A DNA stretch of 64,000 bases from Lactobacillus huangpiensis (GCF_019972815.1 NZ_BPPA01000005.1:163449-227448), one strand, 5' to 3'; shown: positions 1 to 9,521, numbered from the stretch's first letter. Program-made: numbers and translations. Notes: generated from the letters alone by a model not told the origin.

Positions 1-720
1 AAAACTACTCAAGTTAATGCTTTTGACAGTGCAACCATTAAACATATAATCCATTTTAGTGACATTACTAGTATTAAAACTGGTCAAGTTAATGTTTTCA
101 GCAGTGCAATTACTAAACATATAATTCATGTTAGTGACATTGCTAGTATTAAAATTGCTCAAATCTAGCGTTGATAGTCCCGTAGACTCAAACATTCTAT
201 TCATATCAGTTACTTTATCAGTTTGAAAGTGACTTAAATCAAGCTCAGTCAGAGCCTGATCCATATCAAACAAGCCACTCATGTCAGTGACTTCACTGGT
301 GTCAACTAAGTCCAGTCCCTTAATGTCTTTCAAATTATTTAGCTCGCTAAACTTATATTTTGAATCTGCAGGAAGTTTTACGTGGGAGGCAAAAACAATA
401 TGGGTAATATTATTCCCCCAACTCCATTCTTCATTAAACGGGCGACTCGAAAGAGTGCTATTTTTCTGAGTTCCTTTAATTGTCAGGGTTCTGGTAACAA
501 TATCATAATTCCAGCTGCAGTCACCATCTTTGCCTGACCAAATACCTGGTATTTCTTGAATATCATTATTCACTTGATCGCTAGCATCAGGTTTATTAGT
601 TGCAGCAGAAACCGGCTTAACAGCAGCTGCCATTAAACTCAGACTACAAAAAGCAATACTGCTGCTAATACCAACTTTTTTAACTAAACCTAAAATTTGT
701 TTTGAATGGTTGTGATTCAT
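1..720 (-). CDS. BspA-like (DUF285) surface repeat protein, C-terminus cut by the window edge
   Basis: The reading frame is open from ATG at 720 to the window edge, so about 240 N-terminal residues are visible. A GGAGGT Shine-Dalgarno site sits 7 bases before this ATG; an in-frame ATG at 726 is too close to it. Residues 1-40 form a signal-type N-terminus with a hydrophobic stretch ending in Ala-rich sequence. A WSGKDGDCSWNYD block follows, then DUF285 repeats of about 24 residues with the form FNTSNVTNMxYMF and L-DLS/NLS. Proteins of this repeat family are usually surface exposed and are thought to bind host or partner molecules. It resembles the two complete copies at 2515-4356 and 6159-8117. 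The conserved C-terminal module of those copies lies outside the window here. Confidence 0.85.
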   Translation of the reverse strand, partial: MNHNHSKQILGLVKKVGISSSIAFCSLSLMAAAVKPVSAATNKPDASDQVNNDIQEIPGIWSGKDGDCSWNYDIVTRTLTIKGTQKNSTLSSRPFNEEWSWGNNITHIVFASHVKLPADSKYKFSELNNLKDIKGLDLVDTSEVTDMSGLFDMDQALTELDLSHFQTDKVTDMNRMFESTGLSTLDLSNFNTSNVTNMNYMFSNCTAENINLTSFNTSNVTKMDYMFNGCTVKSINLSSF

Positions 721-930
721 TATCATGACCTCCTTTTCATTAACTTAATTATAAGCCGTTTCAAATCCAAAATATTGCAAAATATAGTTTTCCTAGTTGC
801 AAAAAATAATGAAAGCCAGGCAAAATCCATTAAATTTACCAGATAAAATAAATTTGAGTTTCATTTTGGGTTACGATAACATTAAATTATAAGCTCATTT
901 TTGTAAGGTCATAATTTGCGAGGTCATAAT

Positions 931-2451
931 ATGAAACGTTTTAAGAAAATTTGTATTGGACTAACAGCCTTATTATTAACTGCTGGTCCATTATTGCCAA
1001 ATATCACCAATTCCCAAACAGTAGAAGCTGCTCAAAAAGCCAAAGGAGAAGTTACGCTGCTTAAAAACGATTATGTTTACAATCCGTCAGGTCATAAAAT
1101 AAAATTGAATATTTCTCACGGCTTTACCGTTCCTGAAGGTTTTAGCGCTGATTCCAAGGGTTACGTGATTACTGACATGGAAATTGATGAATACAGCGAT
1201 GGTAGAACCAGTTATTCCTACTACGGTACTAAAAAAATTAACGGGCAAAAATTTTACAACCTTGGACATAACTATTACGTTAAAAATGCCGATATTTTAG
1301 AAGTAAAAGGCCACAATATTAAAAAAGGCAAACTAGTATTAAGTCACAATTCATTGATTTACACCAAGACTGGCAAAGCAACTGGTAAGAAATTAAGAAC
1401 TGATGCAATTGTCAAGTATCAAGGAAAAGCTAAGACTGCTACTAAAACACCCAAATACTTTTATTATCTTAACGATTTAGACAGATACTTCAAGCCCAGA
1501 TATATACCTACTCATAAAATTAAAGGGAAATATTATTACTCTTTAGGACATAATCGCTACATTAAGGCAGCTAATGTCGGGTACATTAACGGTCACATTG
1601 CTCGCTACAATGGTGTTTCGTCAGCGACTGTCCTTAGGAACACCTCCAGCACAACGGTAAATTATTCTGCTGCAAAGCGGAAACTGAAAAAAGGACAAAA
1701 GATTAAACTTGATTTAACTGTTATTCCATACGAAATTGATGGCTTTGAGGGTTATATATACAGATTGCACGATCACCCAGATGAATATGTTTCAGAATAC
1801 GAAGTTAAACTGAAAAGGAACCTGCCTATTATTGATTACAGTGACTTAGTCTACACTTATGTCACCCCATTAGCAGGCAACAGCGTTGAACTTTATGATA
1901 CTTCCGGTAAGGCAACTGGCAAGCATATCATGAAGCCGACACATAGTAATCTGACGGTTGATGGCTTAATGTACTTGTGGATTCCTGAGAAAAACAAGGC
2001 GGAACTGTTTTATCACTGTCTAAATTACAGCGATACTAATGTGATTGATGACAGTCAACCAGATCCGATATCAGATCAAGACTCAGTAACCCACAATAAT
2101 AATCCAAAATTAAACTATGGCAATAACTTTATCAAAGTTAGCGATGTTAAATACGTCAGCGGGTTAAAGCTAAAAGCACTTAATACGGTTGAGCAGGCCA
2201 AAAATGATCAAAGAGTTGCAACGACTGCTGACAAGCAAGAATTACTAGCACTTTTTAATGAAGGCAAAGATTTAGATCAAAATGCTAAATATGATACGGA
2301 TCTAATGAATAATTATGATAGCTCCTTAAGTAATGCCTCTGCCATAATAAGATCTGATAAGGCAACTATCGCCCAAGTTGATGAAGCTGTCTGGTATGTT
2401 AAAACGGCAAAAGAGCAGCTGACAACTATGTCTGTTCCTCAGGGCGATTAA
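931..2451 (+). CDS. SLAP-domain surface protein (506 aa)
   Basis: This is a secreted cell-wall protein with an S-layer-type SLAP module. ATG at 931 is preceded by GAGGT 6 bases upstream; an upstream in-frame TTG at 916 has no good ribosome site. A signal peptide (MKRFKKICIGLTALLLTAG, cleavage near VEAAQ) is followed directly by two SLAP-like repeats. Each has the typical ending 'KKINGQKFYNLGHNYYVKNAD' or 'KIKGKYYYSLGHNRYIKAA'. SLAP domains bind wall polymers non-covalently in lactobacilli. The middle third is not recognised. The last 70 or so residues are predicted helical and resemble FIVAR-like segments (SDKATIAQVDEAVWYVKTAK). No LPXTG motif is present. It is a paralogue of 4533-6056 and converges on the BspA-like gene at 2515-4356, with which it shares a terminator. 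Confidence 0.85.
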   Translation: MKRFKKICIGLTALLLTAGPLLPNITNSQTVEAAQKAKGEVTLLKNDYVYNPSGHKIKLNISHGFTVPEGFSADSKGYVITDMEIDEYSDGRTSYSYYGTKKINGQKFYNLGHNYYVKNADILEVKGHNIKKGKLVLSHNSLIYTKTGKATGKKLRTDAIVKYQGKAKTATKTPKYFYYLNDLDRYFKPRYIPTHKIKGKYYYSLGHNRYIKAANVGYINGHIARYNGVSSATVLRNTSSTTVNYSAAKRKLKKGQKIKLDLTVIPYEIDGFEGYIYRLHDHPDEYVSEYEVKLKRNLPIIDYSDLVYTYVTPLAGNSVELYDTSGKATGKHIMKPTHSNLTVDGLMYLWIPEKNKAELFYHCLNYSDTNVIDDSQPDPISDQDSVTHNNNPKLNYGNNFIKVSDVKYVSGLKLKALNTVEQAKNDQRVATTADKQELLALFNEGKDLDQNAKYDTDLMNNYDSSLSNASAIIRSDKATIAQVDEAVWYVKTAKEQLTTMSVPQGD

Positions 2452-2474
2452 ATCTTTTAGACTAATAGAAAAAG

Positions 2475-2508
2475 GCTAATTCGTACATAAAACGAATTAG
2501 CTTTTTTG
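2475..2508. terminator. Bidirectional intrinsic terminator
   Basis: GCTAATTCGT pairs with ACGAATTAGC across a 7-base loop. An A-run lies on the left and a T-run on the right, so it can serve both the SLAP gene ending at 2451 and the BspA-like gene ending at 2515. Confidence 0.85.
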
Positions 2509-2514
2509 TCTTAT

Positions 2515-4356
2515 CTATTTAAGTTTGAACCCTTCAGGAAGCTGGGGCTTTTTGCCATTATACATAACATAAGTTTCTTCAGGACTCTTTTTAGCAGAAT
2601 GGTTATACAGTTTTAGCAATTGCTTTGCAGTATACTTCTTGCCCCGAGGCTTGGCAATTGTGCCTTTGCCAACAGCTTGAATATGTTTAAATCCTTGACC
2701 TACTCCTGAACTCTTACGTAAGCGGTAATGACCGAGCTTGACAGCAAATCCTTTAGGATTACCAGCATTTTTCAAAATCTGACTATTATGAATATTAAAA
2801 TGGCTTAAATCAACTCCAGCTAGCTTCTGATCATTAGTAAACATTTCCGTTGAATCATACATTTTTGGTAACCGCCAGCTACGCAAATCAACAAAAACAA
2901 GATTATCACAGTCCATAAACATTTGGCTGACCCTGGTAACCTGACGTGTATCCCAAGTATGCAGGTCAAGCTGCTCAAGACTTTTTGCACCCTTAAACAT
3001 CCTAAGCATATCAGTAACTTTGGCAGTATTAAAGTGACTCAAGTCAATGTCTTTTAGACTGCTGTCGCCACTGAACATTGAATTCATCCAGCGTACGTTC
3101 TTGGTATTCCAGCCCATTAAATTGAGTTTAGCCAAAGAACTGTCCCCAGAAAACAGCGAGATCATATTAGTAACGTTGCTGGTATCAAAACTGCTTACAT
3201 CCAAACTAGTAATAGCTGGATTGTCTGCGAACATTTCTTTCATATCTTTAACTTTACTCGTATCAAAGTGACTGAAATTTAGCTGATCCAAATGGGCGAA
3301 TTTTGCAAACATACCCGACATATCTGTAACATTACCGGTATTAAAGCCGCTTAAGTCAAGTTTAGTTAAGTCAGAACACCCTTGGAACATATTTTTCATA
3401 CTGGTGACGTTTTTGGTGTTCCAATTAGCCAAATTTAAGTGAGTAACAGTACTACCACTAAACATTTCAGCCATATCAGTCACTTGACTAGTATCAAAAT
3501 TACTCAAATCAAGACTTGACAGATTTTGGGTACCGGAAAACATGCCTGACATATTATTAACTTTGCTAGTGTTAAAGTGCTCAAGATTTAGTTCAGGAAC
3601 TTTTATTCCAGCAAACATACCAGACATGTTAGTGACATTACCGGTATCAAAATTAGCCAGATCAAGCTCTGCCACATCGCTATCCGCAAACATATCTGCC
3701 ATATCGGTCACTTGGCTGGTAGCAAAACTTTTCAGATTAAGATGTTTCATCGGGCTGTTTCTAAACATACCGCTCATATTTGTGACTTTGCTTGTATTAA
3801 AACTGCTCAAATCTACTTCTGTTAAGGCTGTGTTGTCAAACATTCGTTCCATATTTGTCACTTGGCTGGTATCAAAGTGACTCACATCAGCTTTAGTTAG
3901 AGCTTTGTCATTAGTAAAAAGCAAAGCCATATTTGTCACTTGACTAGTATCAACTTTGTCGAGACCTGTAATATCCTCCAAATACTCAAGACCGGAAAAC
4001 TTTTCTGCCGAATTCGGAGCCATTTGAACTGGTGTTTCAAACACAATATGCTCAATATTGCCAGACCATTTAAACTGCTTTAAAAATGGTGTGCTGGATA
4101 ATTGACTGCTCTTTTGCGCGCCACTAATCCGCAGAGTTCTACTAATAACGTCGTATTCCCATGTGCAGCTGCCATCAGTGCCAGTCCACAGACCGGCATC
4201 AGATGGCAAACCTGTCGCACTAATTGGGACAACAGCAGGAGTTTCTGTTGCAGCAGCAACATTTACGTTTGTTTGCACCGTTACGACTAAACCTAATGCT
4301 ATTGTTGCAATACCTATCCCAGTTTTTTCAAACTTGATTAAATTTGGAAGCTTCAT
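2515..4356 (-). CDS. BspA-like (DUF285) leucine-rich-type surface repeat protein (613 aa)
   Basis: This is a probable secreted adhesin-type protein. ATG at 4356 follows an AGAGGT ribosome site. The N-terminus has a hydrophobic stretch (IGIATIALGLVVTV) with an AAATE cleavage-like end. About 14 DUF285 repeats of roughly 24 residues follow (FDTSQVTNMxxMF, FNTSKVTDM, WNTKNVTSM), with one more degenerate copy near the end. The last 70 or so residues form a separate basic module beginning KLGHYRLRKSSGVGQGF. That module is nearly identical to the end of the 6159-8117 protein, while the repeats have diverged. There is no LPXTG sorting signal, so attachment is unexplained; the C-terminal module is the best candidate. 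The gene pairs convergently with a SLAP protein gene. Confidence 0.85.
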   Translation of the reverse strand: MKLPNLIKFEKTGIGIATIALGLVVTVQTNVNVAAATETPAVVPISATGLPSDAGLWTGTDGSCTWEYDVISRTLRISGAQKSSQLSSTPFLKQFKWSGNIEHIVFETPVQMAPNSAEKFSGLEYLEDITGLDKVDTSQVTNMALLFTNDKALTKADVSHFDTSQVTNMERMFDNTALTEVDLSSFNTSKVTNMSGMFRNSPMKHLNLKSFATSQVTDMADMFADSDVAELDLANFDTGNVTNMSGMFAGIKVPELNLEHFNTSKVNNMSGMFSGTQNLSSLDLSNFDTSQVTDMAEMFSGSTVTHLNLANWNTKNVTSMKNMFQGCSDLTKLDLSGFNTGNVTDMSGMFAKFAHLDQLNFSHFDTSKVKDMKEMFADNPAITSLDVSSFDTSNVTNMISLFSGDSSLAKLNLMGWNTKNVRWMNSMFSGDSSLKDIDLSHFNTAKVTDMLRMFKGAKSLEQLDLHTWDTRQVTRVSQMFMDCDNLVFVDLRSWRLPKMYDSTEMFTNDQKLAGVDLSHFNIHNSQILKNAGNPKGFAVKLGHYRLRKSSGVGQGFKHIQAVGKGTIAKPRGKKYTAKQLLKLYNHSAKKSPEETYVMYNGKKPQLPEGFKLK

Positions 4357-4532
4357 CTTGATACCTCTTTTCTCTTACCCTAATTATACGGGTTTTTTGC
4401 TTAAAACTTATTAATGATTTGAAACTTAAGTTAAACTTTGTCAGCCTTTATTCATTTATTGTAAACATGTATTGCTGCTCCTATATTAGGTTATAATAAA
4501 TTTAGTAGAAAGGATTAGTAAGGAGGTAAATC

Positions 4533-6056
4533 ATGAAATTAACCAAAAAAATCTGTTTGGCGATCACAGCTTTGGCATTGGTCGTCACACCTTTTTTAGC
4601 AAATTGCAATCAAATACATACAGTTGCAGCTGCCAAAAGCAGTAAAAAGACCGCAAAGGGTAAAATCACGTTAATCTATGATGCCCATCTTTATAATAAA
4701 TATGGTCATAAAATTAAAAACAAGAACAAATATCTGCCTTATGCTGAAGATGATGCCAATGGCTATAAGTACATTCCAGGATTTAATGCAGATGTTATGC
4801 AATATTACGGCACCAAAATAATTAATGGACAAAAATTCTATAATATTGGTAATGGCTGCTACATTAGTATGGCAGATATTAAAGAAGTCAATGGTAAGAA
4901 CAGCAAAAAGGGTAAATTGGTTTTACTACAGAAATCAGCTGTATATACTAAAGCTGGTAACAAGAGTGGTTACACTTTACCTAAGCGCGCTATTGTTAAG
5001 TATCAGGGCAAAGTTAAACAAGTTAAGTCAAGACCAAAATACTATTATAGTAAATACTTTAAATCAGATAACGATGAGCACTTTTTCTATCTTCCTCTTA
5101 CAAAAATTAAAGGGAAAAATTATTATGCCATTGGTCAAAATCGCTTTGTCAAAGCCTATAATGTTACAAGTTTAGATGGTTATCCTCTAACTTACAATGG
5201 GGTTACAACGGCCATCGTTCTCAAAAAGACAGCTACTCAGACTTTAAACGAAATGAAAACCAAACATATTTTAAAAAAGGGTCAGAAAATAAAAGTTGAT
5301 TTAGCCGTTACGCCTTGGGCAGAAGATTTTGAAGGCTATATTTTCCGCCTGCATAATCATCATAATGAATACATAGATGAAAACTGTATCAACCTGAGAA
5401 ATTACTTACCAACTACCGACTACTCTGATTTAACCTACAGTTTTGTTACTGCAAAGACTACTGCAAACGTTAAGCTTTATGACGCCACAGGAAAACCCGT
5501 TGGGATTAGTTTTAATACTGCAAAGCAGTCTGATTTTAATGTTGACGGCTTATTCTATATTTGGAATGCGGCTACAAACAAAGCGGAGTTGTATTATCAC
5601 ATTCTGAGTAACAATTTAGACAGAAAAGCCCTTATCAATAATGATGGCACACAACTAAAGGCCCCGGCGACTGACAAAAAATATGGTCCAATCACTCTAA
5701 CCACCAGTGAAAAAATAATAGCAGCTAACAGTTTCGTCAAAGCAAGTGATGTGAAATTTAGCAGGGGCATAAAACTTTCTCCTGTAAACACTTCTTTAGC
5801 AGCTGAGCAGAAACAAAAAGTAGCAACCGACAGCGATAAAGTGAAGCTCCAGAAAGACTTTGACTCTGGACAGCAAACTATTAACGAGAGTGTCCATTAT
5901 GATGCACTTATGCAGAGCTATGACTATGCTTTAGCTAATGCTGCGGTTGTCTTACGGTCGAGCAAAGCAACGCTGGCACAAGTAGATCAGGCAATCTGGC
6001 TGTTAAAAACCACTAAAACACAGATAAAAACTTTAAACTTCCCTGAATTTGCCTAA
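4533..6056 (+). CDS. SLAP-domain surface protein (507 aa), paralogue of 931-2451
   Basis: ATG at 4533 follows a strong AAGGAGGT ribosome site. The protein has a signal peptide (MKLTKKICLAITALALVVTP, Ala-rich end VAAAKS) and two SLAP-like repeats with the 'TKIINGQKFYNIGNGCYIS' and 'KIKGKNYYAIGQNRFVKAYN' endings. A middle domain shared with the first SLAP protein (YSDLTYSFVT, VDGLFYIWN) comes next. The helical C-terminus contains SSKATLAQVDQAIWLLKT, similar to FIVAR repeats. SLAP domains in this genus anchor proteins to the cell wall without covalent linkage. It resembles the product of 931-2451 end to end, which points to duplication together with the neighbouring BspA-like gene. The specific ligand cannot be read from sequence. 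Confidence 0.85.
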   Translation: MKLTKKICLAITALALVVTPFLANCNQIHTVAAAKSSKKTAKGKITLIYDAHLYNKYGHKIKNKNKYLPYAEDDANGYKYIPGFNADVMQYYGTKIINGQKFYNIGNGCYISMADIKEVNGKNSKKGKLVLLQKSAVYTKAGNKSGYTLPKRAIVKYQGKVKQVKSRPKYYYSKYFKSDNDEHFFYLPLTKIKGKNYYAIGQNRFVKAYNVTSLDGYPLTYNGVTTAIVLKKTATQTLNEMKTKHILKKGQKIKVDLAVTPWAEDFEGYIFRLHNHHNEYIDENCINLRNYLPTTDYSDLTYSFVTAKTTANVKLYDATGKPVGISFNTAKQSDFNVDGLFYIWNAATNKAELYYHILSNNLDRKALINNDGTQLKAPATDKKYGPITLTTSEKIIAANSFVKASDVKFSRGIKLSPVNTSLAAEQKQKVATDSDKVKLQKDFDSGQQTINESVHYDALMQSYDYALANAAVVLRSSKATLAQVDQAIWLLKTTKTQIKTLNFPEFA

Positions 6057-6077
6057 AGTATACTAGAAAGACAAACT

Positions 6078-6145
6078 AAAAAGGATTGGTTCTGAAATGT
6101 GATGTGAACCCTAAAATTAGGTCACACCAATGAGCTAATCCTTTT
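6078..6145. terminator. Bidirectional intrinsic terminator with nested hairpin
   Basis: An outer stem AAAAGGATT pairs with AATCCTTTT. An inner GTGAACC/GGTCAC hairpin lies inside it. It separates the convergent SLAP gene (ends 6056) and BspA-like gene (ends 6159). Confidence 0.75.
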
Positions 6146-6158
6146 ATTTTACTAAAAA

Positions 6159-8117
6159 TCAAAAATGAAATGATTTTGGTAACTGTGGTTTTTTACCGTT
6201 ATACATGACATAGGTTTCTCTAGGGCTCTTTTTGGCAGAGTGATTATACAGCTTAAATAATTGCTTTGCAGTATATTTTTTGCCTTTCGGTTTTCTAATT
6301 GTTCCTTTGCCTACAGCTTGAATGTGCTTAAATCCTTGTCCTACACCTGAACTCTTACGCAAACGGTAGTGGCCCAGCTTCACAGCAAACCCTTTAGGAT
6401 TGCCTGCCTGATTTAAAATCCTGCTGTTATGAATATTAAAATTAGTCAGATCAACCCCTGCTAATTTCTTGTCCTGCATAAACATATCTGTCGAATCAGT
6501 CAGTTTAGGCATGTGCCAGCCGTGTAAATTAACATTAGTAAGATTAGGACATTGAGCAAACATCTCACTTACTTCAGTTAATTTGCGGGTGTTCCAATTA
6601 TGTAAATCAACAGTTTTGAGACTCTGATCATTTTTAAACATCTCATATGCTTCAGTGAGACTATTAGTTTTAAGATGACTTAAATTAATATTGACTAGCT
6701 GCGGGTCGTTTTTAAACATGCGACTCATACTCCTGACCCGTTTGGTATTCCAGCCTTTCAAATTAACTGTCTTTAAATTGTCATCATCACTAAACATGCC
6801 AAACAAGGTCGTATTAGACTTAGTATTAAAATGACTTAAATCTATGCTGGTAATTTTTTTCATACCAGAAAACATATAGCTGGTGTTAGTCACCTTGCTG
6901 GTATCAAAATGACTAATATCAAAATCAGTTAAATTTTCAGCACCGTTAAACATGCTAAACATATCAGTTACCTTGCTAGTATTAAAGTGCTTAATATTTA
7001 AACTGACGATATTATTTAATCCGGCAAACATAGTGCTCATGTCAGTAACATTGGCAGTATTCCAGCCCGCTAAATTAAGTTGTTTTAATGCTGTATCGTT
7101 TGAAAACATGCCTGACATATTAGTTACTTTACTAGTATCAAAATTACTCAAATCCAAACTGGTCAAATTTGCATCCCCAAAAAACATAGTTTTCATATTT
7201 TGGACATTAATAGTATTAAAATTGCTCAAATTTAGAGTTGTTATGTTCTTACTTTGAGAAAACATGCTGCTCATGTCCGTTACGTTTTTGGTATTAAAGC
7301 CTGAGCAGTCGAGCTGTTTAATCATGCAGTTATTGAACATTCCGCTCATATTTTGTACTTTACTGGTATCAAAGCTATCTACATTAATCGTTTCTGCCTT
7401 GGTACTGGAAAACATATTTGCCATATCGGTTACTTTGCTAGTATTAAAATTTTTTAAATCCAGCTTTTTAAAATTGGTTGCCGCAAACATGTTGTTCATA
7501 GTGGTTACATTTGCGGTATTCAATTTACTCAAATCTATTGCTGTAGCAGTAGCATTATCCATACCTAAACTGGTGAACATGTTACTCATATCTGTAACTT
7601 TATCAGTATTAAAATTACTAATATCTAAACTAGTAAGTTTTGTATCACCGGCAAATAAACCAGACATATCGGTTACATCACTGGTATCAGCGTTCTCTAA
7701 GCCCTTAATATCAGACAAATATCTCAAATTGGCAAATTTTTGTTTTGAATTTGCAGGTAACTTAAACGGATTTTCAAAAACGATATGCTCAATACTTCCA
7801 GCCCATTTGAATTCTTTGGTAAAAGGTGTACTTGACAATTGTGCTCCTTTAGCGCCGCTAACAGTCAGCGTATTAGTAAGGACATCATATTGCCACGTGC
7901 AGTTGCCATCAGTGCCAGTCCAAAAGCCCAGCTGATTATTGACAGTACTGGTTGCAGTCGGTGTTGTTTTTGCAGTTTGATCGTTAGCAGCAGGTGCAAC
8001 AGAAGCTGCCAAAACATTCTGGACCAGATTAGCGCCATTCATCATGCCCAAGACTGCGGCAGCCATACTGATCCCCAATTTTGCTAAAATATTTTGCTTG
8101 AATTTAGTTGACTTCAT
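6159..8117 (-). CDS. BspA-like (DUF285) surface repeat protein (652 aa)
   Basis: ATG at 8117 follows AAGGAGGTCAG; the longer frame starting at 8147 would place the start upstream of this ribosome site. The protein has a signal-type N-terminus (GISMAAAVLGMMNG, ending VLAAS). A 'GFWTGTDGNCTWQYD' block is shared with the other two copies. About 15-16 DUF285 repeats follow (FNTSKVTDM, FDTSKVTNMSGMF, WNTANVTDM), with the last few degenerate. The C-terminal basic module of about 70 residues begins KLGHYRLRKSSGVGQGF and is almost the same as in the 2515-4356 protein. No LPXTG motif is present. It is probably an adhesin or a wall-associated partner of the neighbouring SLAP protein; that partnership is inference from the repeated gene pairing. 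Confidence 0.85.
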   Translation of the reverse strand: MKSTKFKQNILAKLGISMAAAVLGMMNGANLVQNVLAASVAPAANDQTAKTTPTATSTVNNQLGFWTGTDGNCTWQYDVLTNTLTVSGAKGAQLSSTPFTKEFKWAGSIEHIVFENPFKLPANSKQKFANLRYLSDIKGLENADTSDVTDMSGLFAGDTKLTSLDISNFNTDKVTDMSNMFTSLGMDNATATAIDLSKLNTANVTTMNNMFAATNFKKLDLKNFNTSKVTDMANMFSSTKAETINVDSFDTSKVQNMSGMFNNCMIKQLDCSGFNTKNVTDMSSMFSQSKNITTLNLSNFNTINVQNMKTMFFGDANLTSLDLSNFDTSKVTNMSGMFSNDTALKQLNLAGWNTANVTDMSTMFAGLNNIVSLNIKHFNTSKVTDMFSMFNGAENLTDFDISHFDTSKVTNTSYMFSGMKKITSIDLSHFNTKSNTTLFGMFSDDDNLKTVNLKGWNTKRVRSMSRMFKNDPQLVNINLSHLKTNSLTEAYEMFKNDQSLKTVDLHNWNTRKLTEVSEMFAQCPNLTNVNLHGWHMPKLTDSTDMFMQDKKLAGVDLTNFNIHNSRILNQAGNPKGFAVKLGHYRLRKSSGVGQGFKHIQAVGKGTIRKPKGKKYTAKQLFKLYNHSAKKSPRETYVMYNGKKPQLPKSFHF

Positions 8118-8164
8118 TTTCTGACCTCCTTTTCCTCTTAATTTCATTGTAAGCCTTTTAAAAG

Positions 8165-9082
8165 TTAAATAATATCTTCTTTTGCGTTTACTTGCGCTAG
8201 TTTCCAGCCAGTCATAAAATGCTGCTCGCGTAAAGAACGCAAGTCGTTATAATCGCTCTCCAAGCTATCAATTGCATCCTGCAATTTTTTGTTTTGCTTA
8301 CGGATCTGGTCAAGTTCAGGATCATTAACAACACCCTTCAGGTGCATTTTAGCGGCTAATTCCCGTCGTCTTTCCTCAAATTCACCCTTCAAAGTAGCAA
8401 GAGCGTCTTCATATTTGACCAGTTTTTGGTTAACTTCAGGAATTTCATTATTTAAACTGACAAACAATTTATACGGCATGTTGGACTTGATGCGATTGCA
8501 TTCCGTGCAGGATAAAATCAGGTTGTCAAAATCATTATTATGTGAAAGTGAAACCGGGTCTTTGTGATCGACGCTACGTCCGCGCCTGCCACAATATTGG
8601 CAGCGATAATGGTATTTAGCGCGAATACGCTCACGGTCAATATAATCCACTTCATTTAGTTTAAAGTCGACGGTTAATCCTAATTTACTCAGATTTTCGG
8701 CAAAAGTGAATTCGCTGCTGGGCACAAAGTCAGTTTGACCTGTCTCGCTGTCTATTACTGCCTGATTAAAATCATGTGCTGATAGCTGTTGCTGGGCTAA
8801 TTCATTGCCATCATAATCCTGAATAAAAGCCTCATAGCGCTTACGCATGTCATTTTTAGCAACCAAAAATGTTGAATTATCTGCGACTTCATCTTTTCCT
8901 ACAAAAGTAAACAATAAGCATTGCGCAAAGATTTTCACTGCAATATTGGCAAAGTCTTCCGGCTTTTCTCCTCTTTGAATGCATAGATCGCAAATACTGG
9001 TCAGTTTAGGATTAATCAGACCCGTTTGTTTAAAATGTTTGGCATTTATGCGCAATCCACACGCACTGCATTGAAACTTCAC
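8165..9082 (-). CDS. HNH endonuclease with N-terminal zinc finger (305 aa)
   Basis: The N-terminus has a CSAC...CDLC pair of CxxC motifs, likely a zinc ribbon. A central HNH nuclease domain lies at about residues 145-195: YRCQYCGRRGRSVDHKDPVS, then LSCTECNRIKSNM. It has the two zinc CxxC pairs and the catalytic DHKDP histidine. The last 80 or so residues are charged and probably coiled coil (EERRRELAAKMHLKG, KQNKKLQDAIDSL). HNH proteins of this kind occur in restriction, phage or mobile contexts, but no methylase, integrase or phage gene lies nearby, so its role is open. It is transcribed in the same direction as the BspA-like gene 47 bases downstream. ATG at 9082 is preceded by a GGAGAAT ribosome site. 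Confidence 0.75.
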   Translation of the reverse strand: MKFQCSACGLRINAKHFKQTGLINPKLTSICDLCIQRGEKPEDFANIAVKIFAQCLLFTFVGKDEVADNSTFLVAKNDMRKRYEAFIQDYDGNELAQQQLSAHDFNQAVIDSETGQTDFVPSSEFTFAENLSKLGLTVDFKLNEVDYIDRERIRAKYHYRCQYCGRRGRSVDHKDPVSLSHNNDFDNLILSCTECNRIKSNMPYKLFVSLNNEIPEVNQKLVKYEDALATLKGEFEERRRELAAKMHLKGVVNDPELDQIRKQNKKLQDAIDSLESDYNDLRSLREQHFMTGWKLAQVNAKEDII

Positions 9083-9148
9083 TTTTAAGCATTCTCCTTA
9101 GAGCAAAATGTATGTATCATTAATCTAATTCTACTCAATTTAGAGCAA

Positions 9149-9184
9149 TAAAAAAAGGCGGACGAAAGTTTCATCCACCTTTTA
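9149..9184 (-). terminator. Intrinsic terminator after the 46-aa gene
   Basis: On the minus strand AAAAGGTGGATGAAA pairs with TTTCGTCCGCCTTTTTT and ends in a T-run. It follows the stop at 9203. Confidence 0.8.
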
Positions 9185-9202
9185 GTCTTGTTTAAAAACA
9201 AA

Positions 9203-9343
9203 CTATTTATTTTCGTCTGCTTTGGCCTTGTTCAAGAAAGCAACAACTGCTGCCACGTGCGCAACACGTTTCTTGCCGTTCTTCTTGTTCTTAGGTCTTT
9301 GGTTTGGTTCACAACCAGTGTTGTAATTTTCACCTTTACGCAT
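9203..9343 (-). CDS. Small basic conserved-type protein (46 aa)
   Basis: The frame is open further upstream, but ATG at 9343 has an AAGGAAG ribosome site and begins a compact basic protein, MRKGENYNTGCEPNQRP, continuing with NKKNGKKRVAHVAAVVAFL. It has its own terminator downstream. The single Cys and the Lys/Arg-rich middle suggest a nucleic-acid-binding or ribosome-associated small protein, but I do not recognise the family with certainty. The upstream extension to 9445 looks non-coding. Confidence 0.6.
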   Translation of the reverse strand: MRKGENYNTGCEPNQRPKNKKNGKKRVAHVAAVVAFLNKAKADENK

Positions 9344-9456
9344 AGTACTATACTTCCTTTCAAGATTTTCGAAAATCTTATATAGTTTAACACTTAGGAC
9401 TTTTTGAAGCAAGATTTGCTGATATTGAGTCATACGTTTTACCATTTAAAATAAAA

Positions 9457-9477
9457 AGCGTTCCATAATGGAACGCT
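9457..9477 (-). terminator. Intrinsic terminator after the HesB-like gene
   Basis: AGCGTTCCA pairs with TGGAACGCT around a 3-base loop. On the minus strand it is followed by TTTTTATTTT. It lies just beyond the stop at 9522. Confidence 0.8.
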
Positions 9478-9521
9478 ATAAAATAAAGTTATTTTTGAGC
9501 ACATATTATTAGTTAAATGCA

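Noticed and set aside
3047..7935. Long plus-strand open frames across the BspA-like genes
   Set aside because: They are antisense shadows caused by the repeated DUF285 codons, with no ribosome sites and no known domains.
8165..9082. Restriction-modification or homing role for the HNH protein
   Set aside because: No methyltransferase, intron or intein boundary was found next to it.
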